This document shows positions 25,307-37,849 of a stretch of 64,000 bases of DNA, one piece after another; positions within the stretch are counted from its first letter, which is position 1, and each line of letters opens with the position of its first letter. The stretch lies in contig NC_031799.1 of NCBI RefSeq assembly GCF_001522545.3, forward strand, positions 48,496,096 to 48,560,095, read 5' to 3'. Position numbers and translations under genes: made by a program. The DNA comes from Parus major (lineage: Eukaryota; Chordata; Aves; Passeriformes; Paridae). The notes beneath the pieces are model-generated. The model was not told where the DNA came from. It worked only from the letters and a program-made list of their open reading frames with translations, and ran no database searches.

Positions 25307-28300
25307 ATTCCAACAGTAAAACAACTTCTGCCTGATTATGCATACCAGATTTGAAACAAAGATCAAATGCTTTATCCACCAGTACTCCAGAAGAACTTAG
25401 CTTTTTGGGGACTTTCCTTTCTCCTCTTTTAACATTTTGGAGTCATTAGATTTAAGAGTCTTTTGAGAATCAGTGGCACAGTCTGTAAACAGAACAGGAA
25501 TGTAAAAGAGGGGACAGGGGAGAACACTTCTCTTTTGCAGAAGAGTGAGACCATGGCATTGGGTAGTCTAGTGCTAAGAGCTTATTGATGTAGAAGTGGT
25601 GTTAGAGGCGTGAGATGCCAATCACAAAGTGAGGGAACTTCAGAGGAGTATGGAACAGATAACAGGCAAAAACAGCCTTTCAAAAGGGTGACTGCAGAGC
25701 AATCAGAATCACAGCTGAGAATACAGGAAGAGCTTCCCAAACGAGGTATGATGTTTGACTGCTTAGCAAAGGCCTGAGGCAGCCAGCCCTAGGTGCATAA
25801 TGGAAACATTTTTTCTATGCACAGTTATGCATTTCACAGTGTTTTAACAGAAATCTGCTGTGCCTTTCAATCCATGAAACAAAAGGTTTTCACTTATTGA
25901 TGATTTTCCTAGGCTTTCCATCCTTGAAGTAGTATATCTAACAGGAGGAAGTATATGCCTTGAGTGTAAGATGAAAGAAATAAAAATCCTGTAGGTTTGA
26001 AACTCACTATTCAGTGAATAATTGATCAATTGTCTGATCAATATTCTCATCACATAAAAGGAGGATGCACAGTTAAAAAAGTAACAAGTTGGAAGAGAAA
26101 TCCAATTTCTATCAGTTCAGTCCAATCAGCTAGTTGAAGGGGACTTCTCCTCTACCTTAATAAAATGGAGAGATTGTCTCTCAGTTCTTCCACAGGAAAG
26201 AAAAGGTATTAAATATTTTTAAGGAGGAGGACATGGTCTAGAAAAGAGGAAAACAGTATGATGTCTCAAAGTTGAAATTACAAGTCAAAATTTTGTTCCC
26301 AAGCTGAATATAAGAAGAAGAAAAATTTTATTATATTGCTTTCTATATCTGAATTTTAAAAAATAAAGGCTAGGAGGTTGGAATAAAATGGGAAGCAAAC
26401 CACTAAGAAGTTGGAGTAAATCACAGCTACATTCTCTGTCCATTCACCATCCCCTCATTTCTGTATGTAATATCTTTTTTATCTAAAATTTACCTAGGTA
26501 ATGTTCAGAATTGTTTCAAGTTTTTTTCTCTAATTGTATTTAGCAGTGAATAACATTGTGGAGATGCAGTCATCAAAATACAATTGCATGTTTATGATGT
26601 ACGTTCATACTGTTGGAAAGGGATGAGAAGTTAATCTAATAAGAAGTGCACATTTACTTCGGTTCCACAATTACTCCTTCATTTTATTTGCCAGAAACAT
26701 TGCCATGGTCTGTAGCTATTAAATAATAATTTCACTTTCATCTTATATATAATGTATTTTTAGGACAGCATATTTATATTAAGGGAGAGATGAATCATTA
26801 AGTAGAACAAGAAAAGTTATATATTGACTTGTCTTCATTTTGTGTGGAATTCATAAACTAAATTAAAGTTCTTCAATTTTGAGGTTTTTACTTTTTTCTA
26901 GTAAATTGATCAAACAGTTCATTGATTTATTTTATTGAGCCCATAAAAAAAACATTATTGCCTTTGGTCCTTGTCTACATTCTACTTTTACCTCTAAGTG
27001 GATGGCAGATGCTATTGTTGGGAAAGCTTGGGACTATAAACAGCAGGTACTCAGCTGCTCATGGCCAAAATGCAGTGTCTCCGAAATTTTCATCCTTTGC
27101 ACTTTTATACATATGACTCATGTTTAATCTGTTAGTGATTTTAATTTTATGAGGAAGAGATAGAAGGTATTTATGCATTTCCTGTCATGCTTCAGGTAGA
27201 CACATGATTAAAACCTTATAATCAAGAAATAATTTTTCACATTCATAGAGTGCTTATCCTGCTACTCAGGACATATTTTTAATTAAAAATCTGAGCTCTG
27301 GTATATATGCAAATATAATTATGTTAACAATAATAGCCATGAAAACATGAAAGACTCATCCACTGTCTGAATAGAGCAACAGTGAAGGAAAGCAGTGGGA
27401 TATCTCACACCTTCCTTAGCTTCACAAAATTAATTGTAATTGACACAGTATAAGATGAGGTTTTCACAAGTTTGGCCCTCCCTGAGTGATTTGCAGTCTG
27501 AACATAAAGGAAATTGTAAGGCAGAACTGGGAAACCAACTATTTCTTGCTATTCTGCAGGAAAACTAATAATATTTTAGTTAATATTTAGTTATTTATAG
27601 TTTAATTTATTTAGTTAATATTTTATGGTGGATAATGTAAATCAGATATGGCACTTAAGACCAGTTCAGAACTAAAAAATACGGAATTTTTATATTTTTG
27701 AAATGTGGTAAAAATATGGTAAAATAATATAAAATACAATATAAGAATATAATCACTTTCTCCATAATCTGTCCTCTGCTTCATACTGAAACCTTTTGTT
27801 TCAGTGGTGGAGAGTGGGCAAGAAGTTCATCCTAGATTCTACTGTTAGAAGGATTAATATAAGAAAGCCAAGCTTCAATTACAAGAACTTTGTATGTTAT
27901 AGAACTTCCTAGAACTTTACATGAAGAATCAAGGACAAGGTCTCCACAACTTGGAATTTTCTGATGATCAGAAAACCAACACTCTGGTATCTGCAGACCT
28001 TGCTAATCCACCCAGTTAAGCAGAATCTCTTCATAATCTTGACAAGCCACTAGCTTAGGTAAGCGTGGCTTTGTGTCAGTCCAGATGCAATTTTTTGGTC
28101 ATTCATCCTTTATTTATGCGTATGGTTATATATTTATATTTCTTTATATGCATACCTTGTTATGTTATACCTTGTTAATGGTTCATTCTGCAGAAGGAAA
28201 TTTTACAAAATACATTGTTGTGTAGCCAGCTATTGCATATGGAGAATATTCTTGACTTGCATGGGTGCCTTGATGGCTATTTGACTTAGGAGGGAAGATA

Positions 28301-31300
28301 AATAGAGGTGAAGTCAGTCATAGCTGTGTTGCATGCCAGTTCTTCTCACTCCAAAGTGCCAGTTGGATCTTTTGGGGTCCATTGCAGCCACACTACATGC
28401 ATATGCAGAATGTCTGCCTGAAGGCTGTGTCTTTGCCTCTCTCTGAATGCCTCTTTTAGAATGAAATAGTTGTACATTCAAACAAAGGAGCAGGTATGGA
28501 TTACCTGAGAAATATTAGAAAGTAGTGGAGATTAACACAGCATAGGGAAAAATCCCTTAGTTTTTATTTCTATACAATATAACAACGTGGTGAATTTTCA
28601 TACTTATAAATATATGGGTTGGTCCAGGCAGCCCAGAAAACATGCAGTTTTATGTATGGTTAATTTCTTGCACCAGATCATGTTAACAGATGTTAGCACT
28701 TAGCTGCTGTCTTAAGTCCTTCCTTCTTTTCTTTCCATGTGGAAAGATAAGGTCTCGCTCATTCTCATTTCAAAAACACTCTCCATTTAGCAAAACAGAT
28801 GTTCTCTTCAAATAGGCTTCAGGTAATATGGACATCTCTGCCTTTCCCTAATGAATCCATCATAACCAAATTATATATGCACAAATGAAGCCTAAGTCCT
28901 TCAAGGACATAGTCATTAGCTGTGTCATTTTGGATTCACTCTTTGGAATAAATATACCCCTATGGCTGTTTAAAACATTTAAATTCACAGATTCTCTTTG
29001 AAAATAGTGATTTGATATATATTAAGTATATATTACTATGTACATGGAAAGAAAAAGGGATAAGAAGATATTCACTAAGGTGTAAAATAAGTTGACTTAT
29101 TGCACAACCATATATCCTTTTCACATACATAAAAGGTGAGGCTCTGGTCAATCATCTCTACTACTCCTAACTTATCCACAGTGATATGGCTTAGCTAGCT
29201 GGATTTTCCTTCTTATAATGAAGTGACAGAAAATATTTCTAGCTACAGTAATTCACCAATTCACAAATACAACCAACATAGGTTACAGGAAATATTGATT
29301 TCTGTCAGTGTAGGTAGATGAAATGTTTCTAAAATATGGCATACAATAACATAACTTGAGATAAAATGCTCAATGGAATGTCTTCATAGGAAGATCCATC
29401 ACCATCAGAGAAAATTTAAAGAATTGAAGCATTTTTATTAAGTGATTTTAAACCAAGTTTTGCTGAAATCAGCAAACTAGATAGTATGAGACTGGATTAC
29501 TAGATACAGTAAAGAGATACTATTCTTAGCTGCACAGACTTCATGACAATGTCTGTCTAATTAATCAGCTGTGCCACTTTAATTTCCAATTTTTGCGGTG
29601 TGAAAACAAGGAAACTCTGGTCATAAACATGTCCCTCAGAGTTGATATTAGCCAGGTACTGTCAAAATCAGTGTGAAACTCTTCCTCGGTGTGAGTGCAA
29701 AGCAGTGGAAACATACACTGGATAAACCAAAACATAGTAGAGGTAACAAATACTTCAGAGGATATTTGGAATCATCATGCAATCACTATTTCTTTTCTTT
29801 TCTCCTTTATCTACTAGGCAACATTCAACCTTACCTAGCTAAAAGTTTTGGTCCTTTTGTTTTAATATTAGGAACATTGCAAACAAACTCCCACACTTCT
29901 ATCAGGTTCTAAGGAAGATGAGACACAATTAAAAGTCCTTCACATCTACAAATAAAAGAAATTTAAAAATCCAATAAAAAATTGCAAGTCGGCTGGAGTG
30001 ACAGATCCAGCAGAAATAAAGTTTTGTTGTATGATGGAAACTGGTATGTGTGAACAGGGAATGCAGCAATCGTAGAGTCATAATGTTTGATTATAAATTA
30101 CATTTGAGGGCTCATTAAGGTACAAGAGCATGCATTTCATTACAAAAACCCAAGAATTTAATATAGGTAAAAAGTCATTATAGCGCTCAAGGGCAAAATA
30201 AACAGTAAGCAATGCAGCCTTCCTTCATAACAGTAAAGTAATATATATTCTGCTTTAAGCCTTACCCTAATAAATAGACCCTAATTCCAGACAACACTCC
30301 AAATAACTGAGAAACATAGTATTAACAGATTGATATTTCTCTCATGTGTTGGTTGGCCTGTCTTCAAATTTTATTTAAGGATCTTTTTCTCTTCAAGGTT
30401 GGTCTGAGAAGAATTTGACAATGCTGCTAATAATGATTTATAAAAGTCATATAAATACTAAAAATATGGCTGAAGCACAGTCCTGTTCCATCTTCCCCTC
30501 AAAGTGGGGTATTTCTTCATACCACTGTTATAAAGCAGATTATACACTTAGATTACAAATGCATACCTAAGCAGTACTTTGGCCTTTTATTCCTTTTGTA
30601 CAGTCTAAGTGTTAACAGCATCTTTTAAGGGCAAACACATCTTTCCACTTCCAACAAAGTTGCTTACCACACTGCTCTCGTGCTCTCTGGGAAATCATTA
30701 CACTGATGACTCCATTATGCAGATCTTTCTAAGTTAGTTTGAAAACCTGCATAGTTGTGGCACTGCAGTGCTCTGTGGTACTTTTCCAAACGGCTAATTA
30801 TCTGGTGTCAAGCACGTTGCTAGTGGAGTGGTGCTAATTACCTTTTTTTTTCCCTATTTGTTCAACTAATGAACTTAATTAGGTTCAACCTAGGCCCATT
30901 GTTTTTCACCTGTTCCTAACTTGAAATTTGCTGCTGCATTGTCAGTTCTAATGAAGAAATGTACCTATTTTTTCCAAACATATTAGCTGTGTCATTTAAA
31001 CTTGTTAGCCCTCTGAGAGATGGTAGGGGTGCCAAAGACTAAAGTGGGCAACACAGCCTCATTACAGTTGCAAGAATATTCATAGACAAGTCCTCTTGGT
31101 GCACATTTGTGGGCATATGAGAGAGAAGGGTCTAATGGGGAACTTTCAGCATGGCTTGGCTAGGGGTAAAACACTTTCCAGCTTGGGGCAGAGAGCAGGA
31201 GAAATACCAACACAATGGTGGTTCTCACAGAGACAGCCAGGTTGGAACACTCACCCTGCAAAGGGAGTGTGGGACTGGTTCAGTGGGAGCAGATTTGGCT

Positions 31301-31424
31301 TCACAGCACCTGACAGCATCCCAGTAGAGAGTGATGTGGATCACAGAGGTGGGGTGTGCTCTTCACAGTGATTTCTGGTAGGAGAATTGAGAGACATTGG
31401 CCAAAGCAGGAGAAATTTTAAGGT
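25304..31424. other. unique AT-rich DNA, no gene seen
   Basis: No supported gene or RNA. Frames are all below about 95 codons. The segment 31020-31424 is less AT-rich and leads into the CR1 3' end at 31425; it may be an older, more diverged upstream part of that element, but I could not align it. Confidence 0.5.
30785..30915. promoter_or_regulatory. candidate non-coding regulatory element (motif cluster)
   Basis: Three TAATTA homeodomain-type cores lie within 90 bp (30795-30800, 30835-30840, 30876-30881), followed by a CATTGT SOX-type core (30897-30902) and a CACCTG E-box (30907-30912). The surrounding sequence lacks repeats. Clusters like this are typical of developmental enhancers, but TAATTA is common in AT-rich DNA, so this is inference only. 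Confidence 0.2.
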
Positions 31425-31632
31425 TTAAGACAAGTTTTTTCCCCACAAGGACAGCCAGATATCAGCACAGAGCACAGGGAGATGGTGGTGCCTTTCTCCT
31501 CGGAGGATTTCCAAACTCCTTGCAATAAACTCCTGAGAAACCCAGCCTGACCCCATGGCTGAGCCTGTTCTTTTCAGGGTTAGGACTAGAACCTCCCGAG
31601 ATCCCTGCTGGCCTGATGTATTATGTAACTGC
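31425..31632 (+). mobile_element. CR1 LINE 3' end fragment, sense
   Basis: The segment follows the CR1 3' layout in order: a TCCTCGGAGGATTTCCAAAC block, a CCTGACCCCATGGCTGAGC block, then CCCGAGATCCCTGCTGGCCT, corresponding to the conserved GGTCCCTTCCAACC region, and a worn terminal repeat near 31618-31628. It is strongly diverged, so an old copy. The upstream limit is uncertain. Confidence 0.65.
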
Positions 31633-34600
31633 TTTGATCCCCTCCATGGTATTTCATCATTATATTCACCTGTCTTATTCATTTTTACCTGGAGATCAGC
31701 CTCTGTAAATCACAAACAATTTGAAGACCTTCCTTCAGAAAAACAAAGCAATAGAAATACAGCTAATAGGAATAATACTAAGTTTTAGTCCTAGCAGTGG
31801 ATTTCCTCTGCTTTTCAAGGAGTTTTATTTGAGTTAAAATCTAAATGTCATGGACAGAGAAGTCCTATGCAAATACAAAATAACTTCTATTTTTATTGTA
31901 GTATAGAAAAATCTTAGTAAGTATAGAGCTTGCAAGATTTGTGCTTTAAATTCTTTACACTCCATTTAGATTCAATTTTTGTCTCTTCTGAATGATTCTT
32001 CCAGTATCATGGGATAACTCTGTCATCACAATGTTTTCAGTAACATCCACAAAACCTCTGCAAGTCAAGCCTCTACAAAGTACTAAGAGCTATTCTGCAG
32101 GGAAAACATCAATTCTACTATATTTCAACTATGAAATATGATACTTGTAAGCAAATGCAATACTTGAATCTATTGTAATATAAAAACAGACTGATATATC
32201 ACCTTGGGCTTGGCAATAGTTCTAGGAGTAAAATGACTGCGATCACTTCCTACTATTAAGAAATGAACATTCTCTCCTATATAAAGTAGAAAAACATAGC
32301 TTTGTGAAGGGTATGTATCCACATCAGCCACTGACAGATAATTTTTTGCAATAGTAGATGAAGTGAGTGCACCAGAGCAAATATGTCCTCACTTTTACAT
32401 TTGAAATTTTGCCACTTTCAAAGCTGCTACATGGATATAATTTTCCATGGTTAAAGAGAAATTTCCAAGTAATCATAGAATTGACTTTATTTTTGAGATT
32501 TGCATCATCAGTTCATGGGGATTTAAAAAGATTAGAAATATTATTTAAATAAGCAAATCAAATGTGGTGAAACCTACAGGACAGAATTATGTTGCATTGC
32601 ATATATGCCTTTGCCAGTCAAGCCCACACACTCAACACACAGTATTATACAAGGTAAATAGTGTGTGTGAGCAAAAAAGAAAGAATATGGAACTCAGTAT
32701 ATTATCTGTAATAGTCAATAGCCTGTTAAGCAGCTAATAAATAATACCATAGATATGTTTAAGATCCTGATATGACTTAATAGATAGACAGAATTCAGCA
32801 GTCTTTGAAGAAGTTGTTTTTTTTTAAAATGCTTCTACAATTTAAAAGAGAGGTTCTTCTCCAGCTGCATGGTGAAGTTTGAGGAAGCCAGTTAACATGC
32901 ACTCCTCTAATTCACCTGGAATAGATAAAGTACTACAGTTTTTCTATGTTGTACATTTAGGCTGACCAGTATTCAAAGCTCATAAGTGGAAAATACTGGG
33001 ATCTCCAAATTAAACTTTCTGTGTATTCCATTATTGTAGATTGTACTGTATCTGCACTGATGTCTTCCTCACCAGTTGTCTTAACTTTCCATAATTTTCT
33101 CTTTTTAAAATTTAGTTTGGGTTCATATTTTTACTATCTCTGTTACATCATTAGCATACATTAAAGATGTATAAGAATATTGCAAAAAAATTATCTCCTT
33201 AAAAATATAGTATCTTTGCTTTCATATTTGAACTTAGTGCTTGAAAAGGCATTGTGGATCATCAGTAAGAGAAGCGTATCTTGGCAATAAATTAGAACTC
33301 TTTGGTTAGAAGCACGGCTAGAAAAGCCATCTCTTGATCACTAGTTTCCCTTATGTCTTCACGTCTGCTCTATTCTCTGACCCTGCCATTGTCTCGTTAT
33401 TTCCTGCTGAACAGAAATAATCCCATTTCCTAGAACTGACCTGTAGAGAACTGTCACAACACAAATCACTTGATCACTAGCTTGGCAGCCTGAGTCATGT
33501 CAGAAAGTCACTGCCCTGCCAAATCTGTTTTAGAAACCCCTGAGGAGCTGACATAATGAATCATTTCTGCCTGGTGAGGCTTGCTGCGGGGTTTTTTTAG
33601 GTTTTGTTTCTTGGTTTGTTTTCTGTGGCTTGGGTTTTTTTGTTTATTTTGGGTTGGGTTGGGTTATTTTGTTTGGTTGATTGTTTTGTTGAGAAGCTTT
33701 TGTGTTTATTTTTGGGTTTTATTTGGTTTTGCCTGAACTTTAAGAATCTGTCTATTTTTCCTCTTTTTTTGCAACAGTGTTGTTAAAAACAAATGGGATG
33801 TGTGCATAAAGCATGCACAGCACTGCTAGTTCACTTCAGGAACTCCAAAGCTGCCACTTGACCAACAGAAATGTCAGCATGAATGAACATAATGTCACAC
33901 AGTGATTACAGTTAGCTTCTCTTTGCTTTGCCTATTCCTTTGGTTTTTGCCTGCTTGAGATGAAAGATTTTTTAACTCATAAGAGGAGAAGTTTCAAATA
34001 AATAGATTTTAAAAATCTATCAAAAAATTGACAAAATGCCTGAAGATAACAGAAAAAGAAAATAAAATTATTCTTGTGTTACTGATATATCACTACTGTT
34101 TTACATTATTATGTCTTCAGAGATGTAGATGGATTATTAATAATTTGTCATGTCATCAGTTGTTAGGGTGTCATCTGTCATCAGAATTCTCAGAATCCAG
34201 TTTCTGTAAATTTTTGCTTTTCCTAAAGTGAATTGATGCAGCAGGGCCAATAATGACTTAGATGTCATTAGTTTTGTGCAGGAAATATGGAAAGGATTAT
34301 CAGCTATGGAAATCTGTAAGGAAAGATTAAGCCATTGTAATTCTGAAGCTAAAAGTTTTTGGTTAGTATATCATTTTAGAATAATATCACAGCAAGATGC
34401 AGGAGGAATTTCCTTCTTGAGATTGGGGTGAAACCAGTCTCCCAAGCTTATTAAAAAAATGTAAAGGCACTAATCTAGGATAGCCCATCTTTATGATTCC
34501 ATTTATTCTTTTATGAAAATGCCCCATTTCAAATCCCTCCTTATGAAACTAACCAGCTAAGTACCATTGTTTTGTAGAAACACCTTTTGTCCCTTACTGA

Positions 34601-36475
34601 TGTTGTCAAGCTCTGTATTAATAATAAAGCAACTGCTGGAAGGGAATTTAAGAGACAAGACTTGAACCATATTAATACTTTCTCAGTATCTGTTGGACTT
34701 CTTGCCTGCTAAGTGAGTCCTGTTCTTGAACAATAATTTCTTAAAACTTTTATTTCAAATTCCGTGTTCCCTTAAATATCTTCCAATTTGAGGAGTGCAT
34801 TTGGTGTTGACTATAAACTTCTGAGTTAAAAAAAAAAATCCCTGACCACCCAATGCAGAACCAACTCTGCATCTCTAATAGGCCTAGAAACATGATGGGC
34901 ATATTTAAAAGGGTAAACAATACAGCTAAGAAGAACATGTGCTCCTGAAACAACTTTGTTCTGCCTCCCAGTCCCATTAAACCTGCTTTAAGGCTATAGG
35001 CTATAATAATTTTTTGCCTTCCTTTAGTTTGAGATGTGAAGGAACCATTCACCTCTAAACTTGTAGTTTTAGTGAAAATTAAACTTTACTGGTACTTCCA
35101 CTAAAATTATGCTGTTTAGTTGCAATTTGCCATCTGCAATTAGATTAATCTTCTCCAAAATAATGAAGAGTAATTTGTAAATGAACTGTTTGTTTCTCTG
35201 AAAGGATCACTCCAGTCATCTATCTGTCAAGTCTCTGCCAAATGGATGCTTTGTTAATCATGACTGTCAGAGTCTAGCTTTTTTGAATTAGACTGACTTT
35301 CTGGAATTGTCCCTTGGCTTGGCTCTTTGACAAAGACTGTGGAGGACAGGAAAGACTTCTGTTTCTGATTTTCTTCAAAGCCGCAGAAAAGCAGAGGTGC
35401 AGGCTACTTTATGCCTTTCATCTTTCCTTTGACAATGTTAAAAAGGTCTCCAAGATCAGATCTTCTTACACAATGTTTTTCTGTTACACATTCATGACGA
35501 TATTGTATGACAGAGGTCCCAGCTAAGAACGATTCCTTTATGATTATAATAAAGATCAAATTTGAAAATAGCATAGCACTGCATGGTAACAATAACATGA
35601 TATAGAACACTTGGACTGGTTAGCCTTGAAGAGCTTTAAATTATCCTTTCTCTAGTAATTTCTTTCTAATGTTTCCCCTGGTAGTGCCTTCTGATTACAG
35701 AAATACCAGTTCTTAATGGTTATTTCAGCTTTCAGGTAATATATCCCCATTCTTCTCAGAATATATTCTTCTCAGACTGATACATCTGTGTGTATGTGTT
35801 TGTGTGCATGTGTGTGATTTTGGCACTTGGGTTTGCAGAAGGGATGGGGCTGTTGAGATTTTTCTACTTAACAGCAGCAGTAGAAGCTAATCTTCTTCTG
35901 AGCCCCTTTGTGCTCCTGATAATAAAGTTCAGCTGGTTTACACTGTTCCACTAGCATTTATCTAAAGGGTTGAGCTGAGTTAACAGTTGAGCTTTGTGAA
36001 ACTGCAGATGCATGCAGAATGCATAGCTCAGGATGGCAAAACTATTATTCAGATCACACTACTTGTATCAGTTCCTTATTTCTTATTTTGCTCATGCTTC
36101 TAAACTTTGACAATGAACTGCTTTAGTGCAAGCTGTTATTTGCATCCTGATTTGTTACAGTGCGTATAAGCTCTAGAGCAACATTGCATATGCTTCTGAA
36201 TTTGAGTGAATAAACAAGTCTGTCCAATGAGGTTCAGTATTTGTAATGATTTATAAGAATTACAAGTAGTTTATTATTATTTCTGATTCCAGTCATTTGG
36301 GATTGGCCATTTTACTCACAGAGAATGGTGTCTTTGAAGACAGATATAGCAAGTCAATAAGGAAAAATAACGCAGACAGCTGAGATGCCACTATTTGAAA
36401 TTTTGGCCATGTATATCTTTAACATTTATATCACACTGTTAGCCAAAAGTCAGAAAAGAGGGCAGAATGTGGTTC
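31633..36475. other. unique AT-rich DNA, no gene seen
   Basis: No supported gene. Includes a T/G-rich tract (listed separately), a TG-rich patch near 35786-35817, and a 12-bp direct repeat ATTCTTCTCAGA at 35749-35760 and 35765-35776. Frames are short and unrecognised. Confidence 0.55.
33590..33730. repeat. T/G-rich low-complexity tract
   Basis: The plus strand is almost free of A and C here. It contains three TTGGG units in a row (GGG at 33651, 33656 and 33661). The 60-codon frame here is an artefact of composition. Confidence 0.85.
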
Positions 36476-36606
36476 AAATTATTATAGAAGAAATCAAGTG
36501 GCATTTCAATTTACTAAAGGAGAAAAGAGAAATTAGATCTTACTAATGTATTTTCTGTGTTCTTTAGTAAATTGAAATGACACTTATTTTCTTCTATAAT
36601 AATTTT
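36476..36606. repeat. 130-bp near-palindrome (long inverted repeat)
   Basis: The outer arms, about 36476-36521 and 36561-36606, are reverse complements over roughly 43 bp with about three mismatches and small end differences. The left arm contains CATTTCAATTTACTAAAG; the right arm contains its exact complement. The 39-bp middle is also partly self-complementary, centred on TTAGATCTTACTAA near 36541, so the whole segment could fold into one long hairpin. It could be a MITE-type DNA-transposon remnant, a local inverted duplication, or a hairpin RNA precursor. I do not recognise a family, and no clear target duplication is visible. Confidence 0.85.
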
Positions 36607-37620
36607 AAAGGTTTAAAATTAATTCTTTATTTGACAGTTTTGTTTTTCAATTACCATTTTAATTGCTCACTAATCAGTGACAGTGTTCTCATCTCTACTC
36701 TTCAAATCCATATTTTTCTCATGTATGTTGTTCTTTATGTACAGAGAGTTTTAATGTCATTTTGGAACAGTTCTAGTTATCGTATATCAATATAATTCTT
36801 TTAGTTTTAGTTATCAAAGTTACAAGTCACCCATTCCCCACCACACCTATCCCCCCACAATGATTAGATTATTTTGGCAATATCCAACAAGGAATTAACA
36901 ATAACTCTTAAAATCGAATAGGTATTTCAAATATATGAGAAATTGAAAGCTTACAGTCCACTTATGTTTTTTCATGCTAAGATGTTTGAGAGCTCAGAAC
37001 TCAGCAGAAAGCAAAGGCACTACAAATATGGCAAAATGAAAATTAGATTTGCATTTGAGCAAACATTAATGAAAAATGTTCATATAGGAATACTATTCCT
37101 ACTGCTTTGCAGACTGTGGCAGTTTCCCCACTTTCCTCTACAGTGGCAAATAAGGACTTTATGTCCCAGTAGAGCCAAACCAGCTTTCCTGACCATCATC
37201 CCACTTTAGACTTGCCTCTCTTCTGCCAGCCTCACATCTTACACTGAAAGTTCTGCTAGTGTCAAGGTGTCTTAAGAATCACCTTTGTAATGATAGAGAG
37301 ATAGACATATTAACTTCTTCAAGAGCAGAGAGTTGCTCTGGCCCAGGATCAGAAAAAAACACTGTATTAATTGGTGGCAATGGGTTTTTCCTTCCCCTCC
37401 CCTTCAGTTCAGTTTGGTGTGCAAGGGAATGGCATAAGTTATCTACCTTGTGGCATAACTTTTCTACCTTGTCCTCCAATGCCTTAAGTTTTAGCTTTCA
37501 TATTATCCAGATTCTGTAGTGCATAAGTACATAACTCTGAACTTCATATAGCATTAGCAAGTGCTTTTCACAGTGTAGTTAGACAAAACAGTCCTTTTCC
37601 AGCCTGAGAACTAAGGACAC
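36607..37620. other. unique DNA, no gene seen
   Basis: No supported gene. The overlapping frames at 37259-37519 (plus) and 37279-37479 (minus) run opposite each other and carry no known motif. Confidence 0.55.
37430..37471. repeat. 21-bp unit tandem duplication, two copies
   Basis: The units at 37430-37450 and 37451-37471 are adjacent and differ at two positions; both begin TGGCATAA and end TCTACCTTG. Confidence 0.85.
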
Positions 37621-37746
37621 TGTTGTAGCCTCAGGCCCAAGAAGTATAAATAAGAGTGCATTTAAGAAAACAAACCAGGAGGATGGGTCTTCCAACCTGA
37701 AGCTGTAATTGGACAATTAGCACCAATATGGAAATGGACCAAAACT

Positions 37747-37754
37747 TATAAAAG
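37747..37754 (+). promoter_or_regulatory. LTR TATA box
   Basis: TATAAAAG lies 126 bp into the LTR, upstream of the CpG-rich stretch, at the position expected for the retroviral promoter. Present activity is unknown. Confidence 0.7.
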
Positions 37755-37843
37755 TGTGAAGACGTGTGACCCGTCGTCCGTCTCGGGTGCAGCCACGGCT
37801 GGGCTCTTGTACTGCCCAAGGTGTATCCTTTGAAGGACATTTT

Positions 37844-37849
37844 AATAAA
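37844..37849 (+). terminator. LTR polyadenylation signal
   Basis: AATAAA sits 97 bp after the TATA box in the LTR, the usual place for the retroviral poly(A) signal, and is followed by T-rich sequence. Confidence 0.7.
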
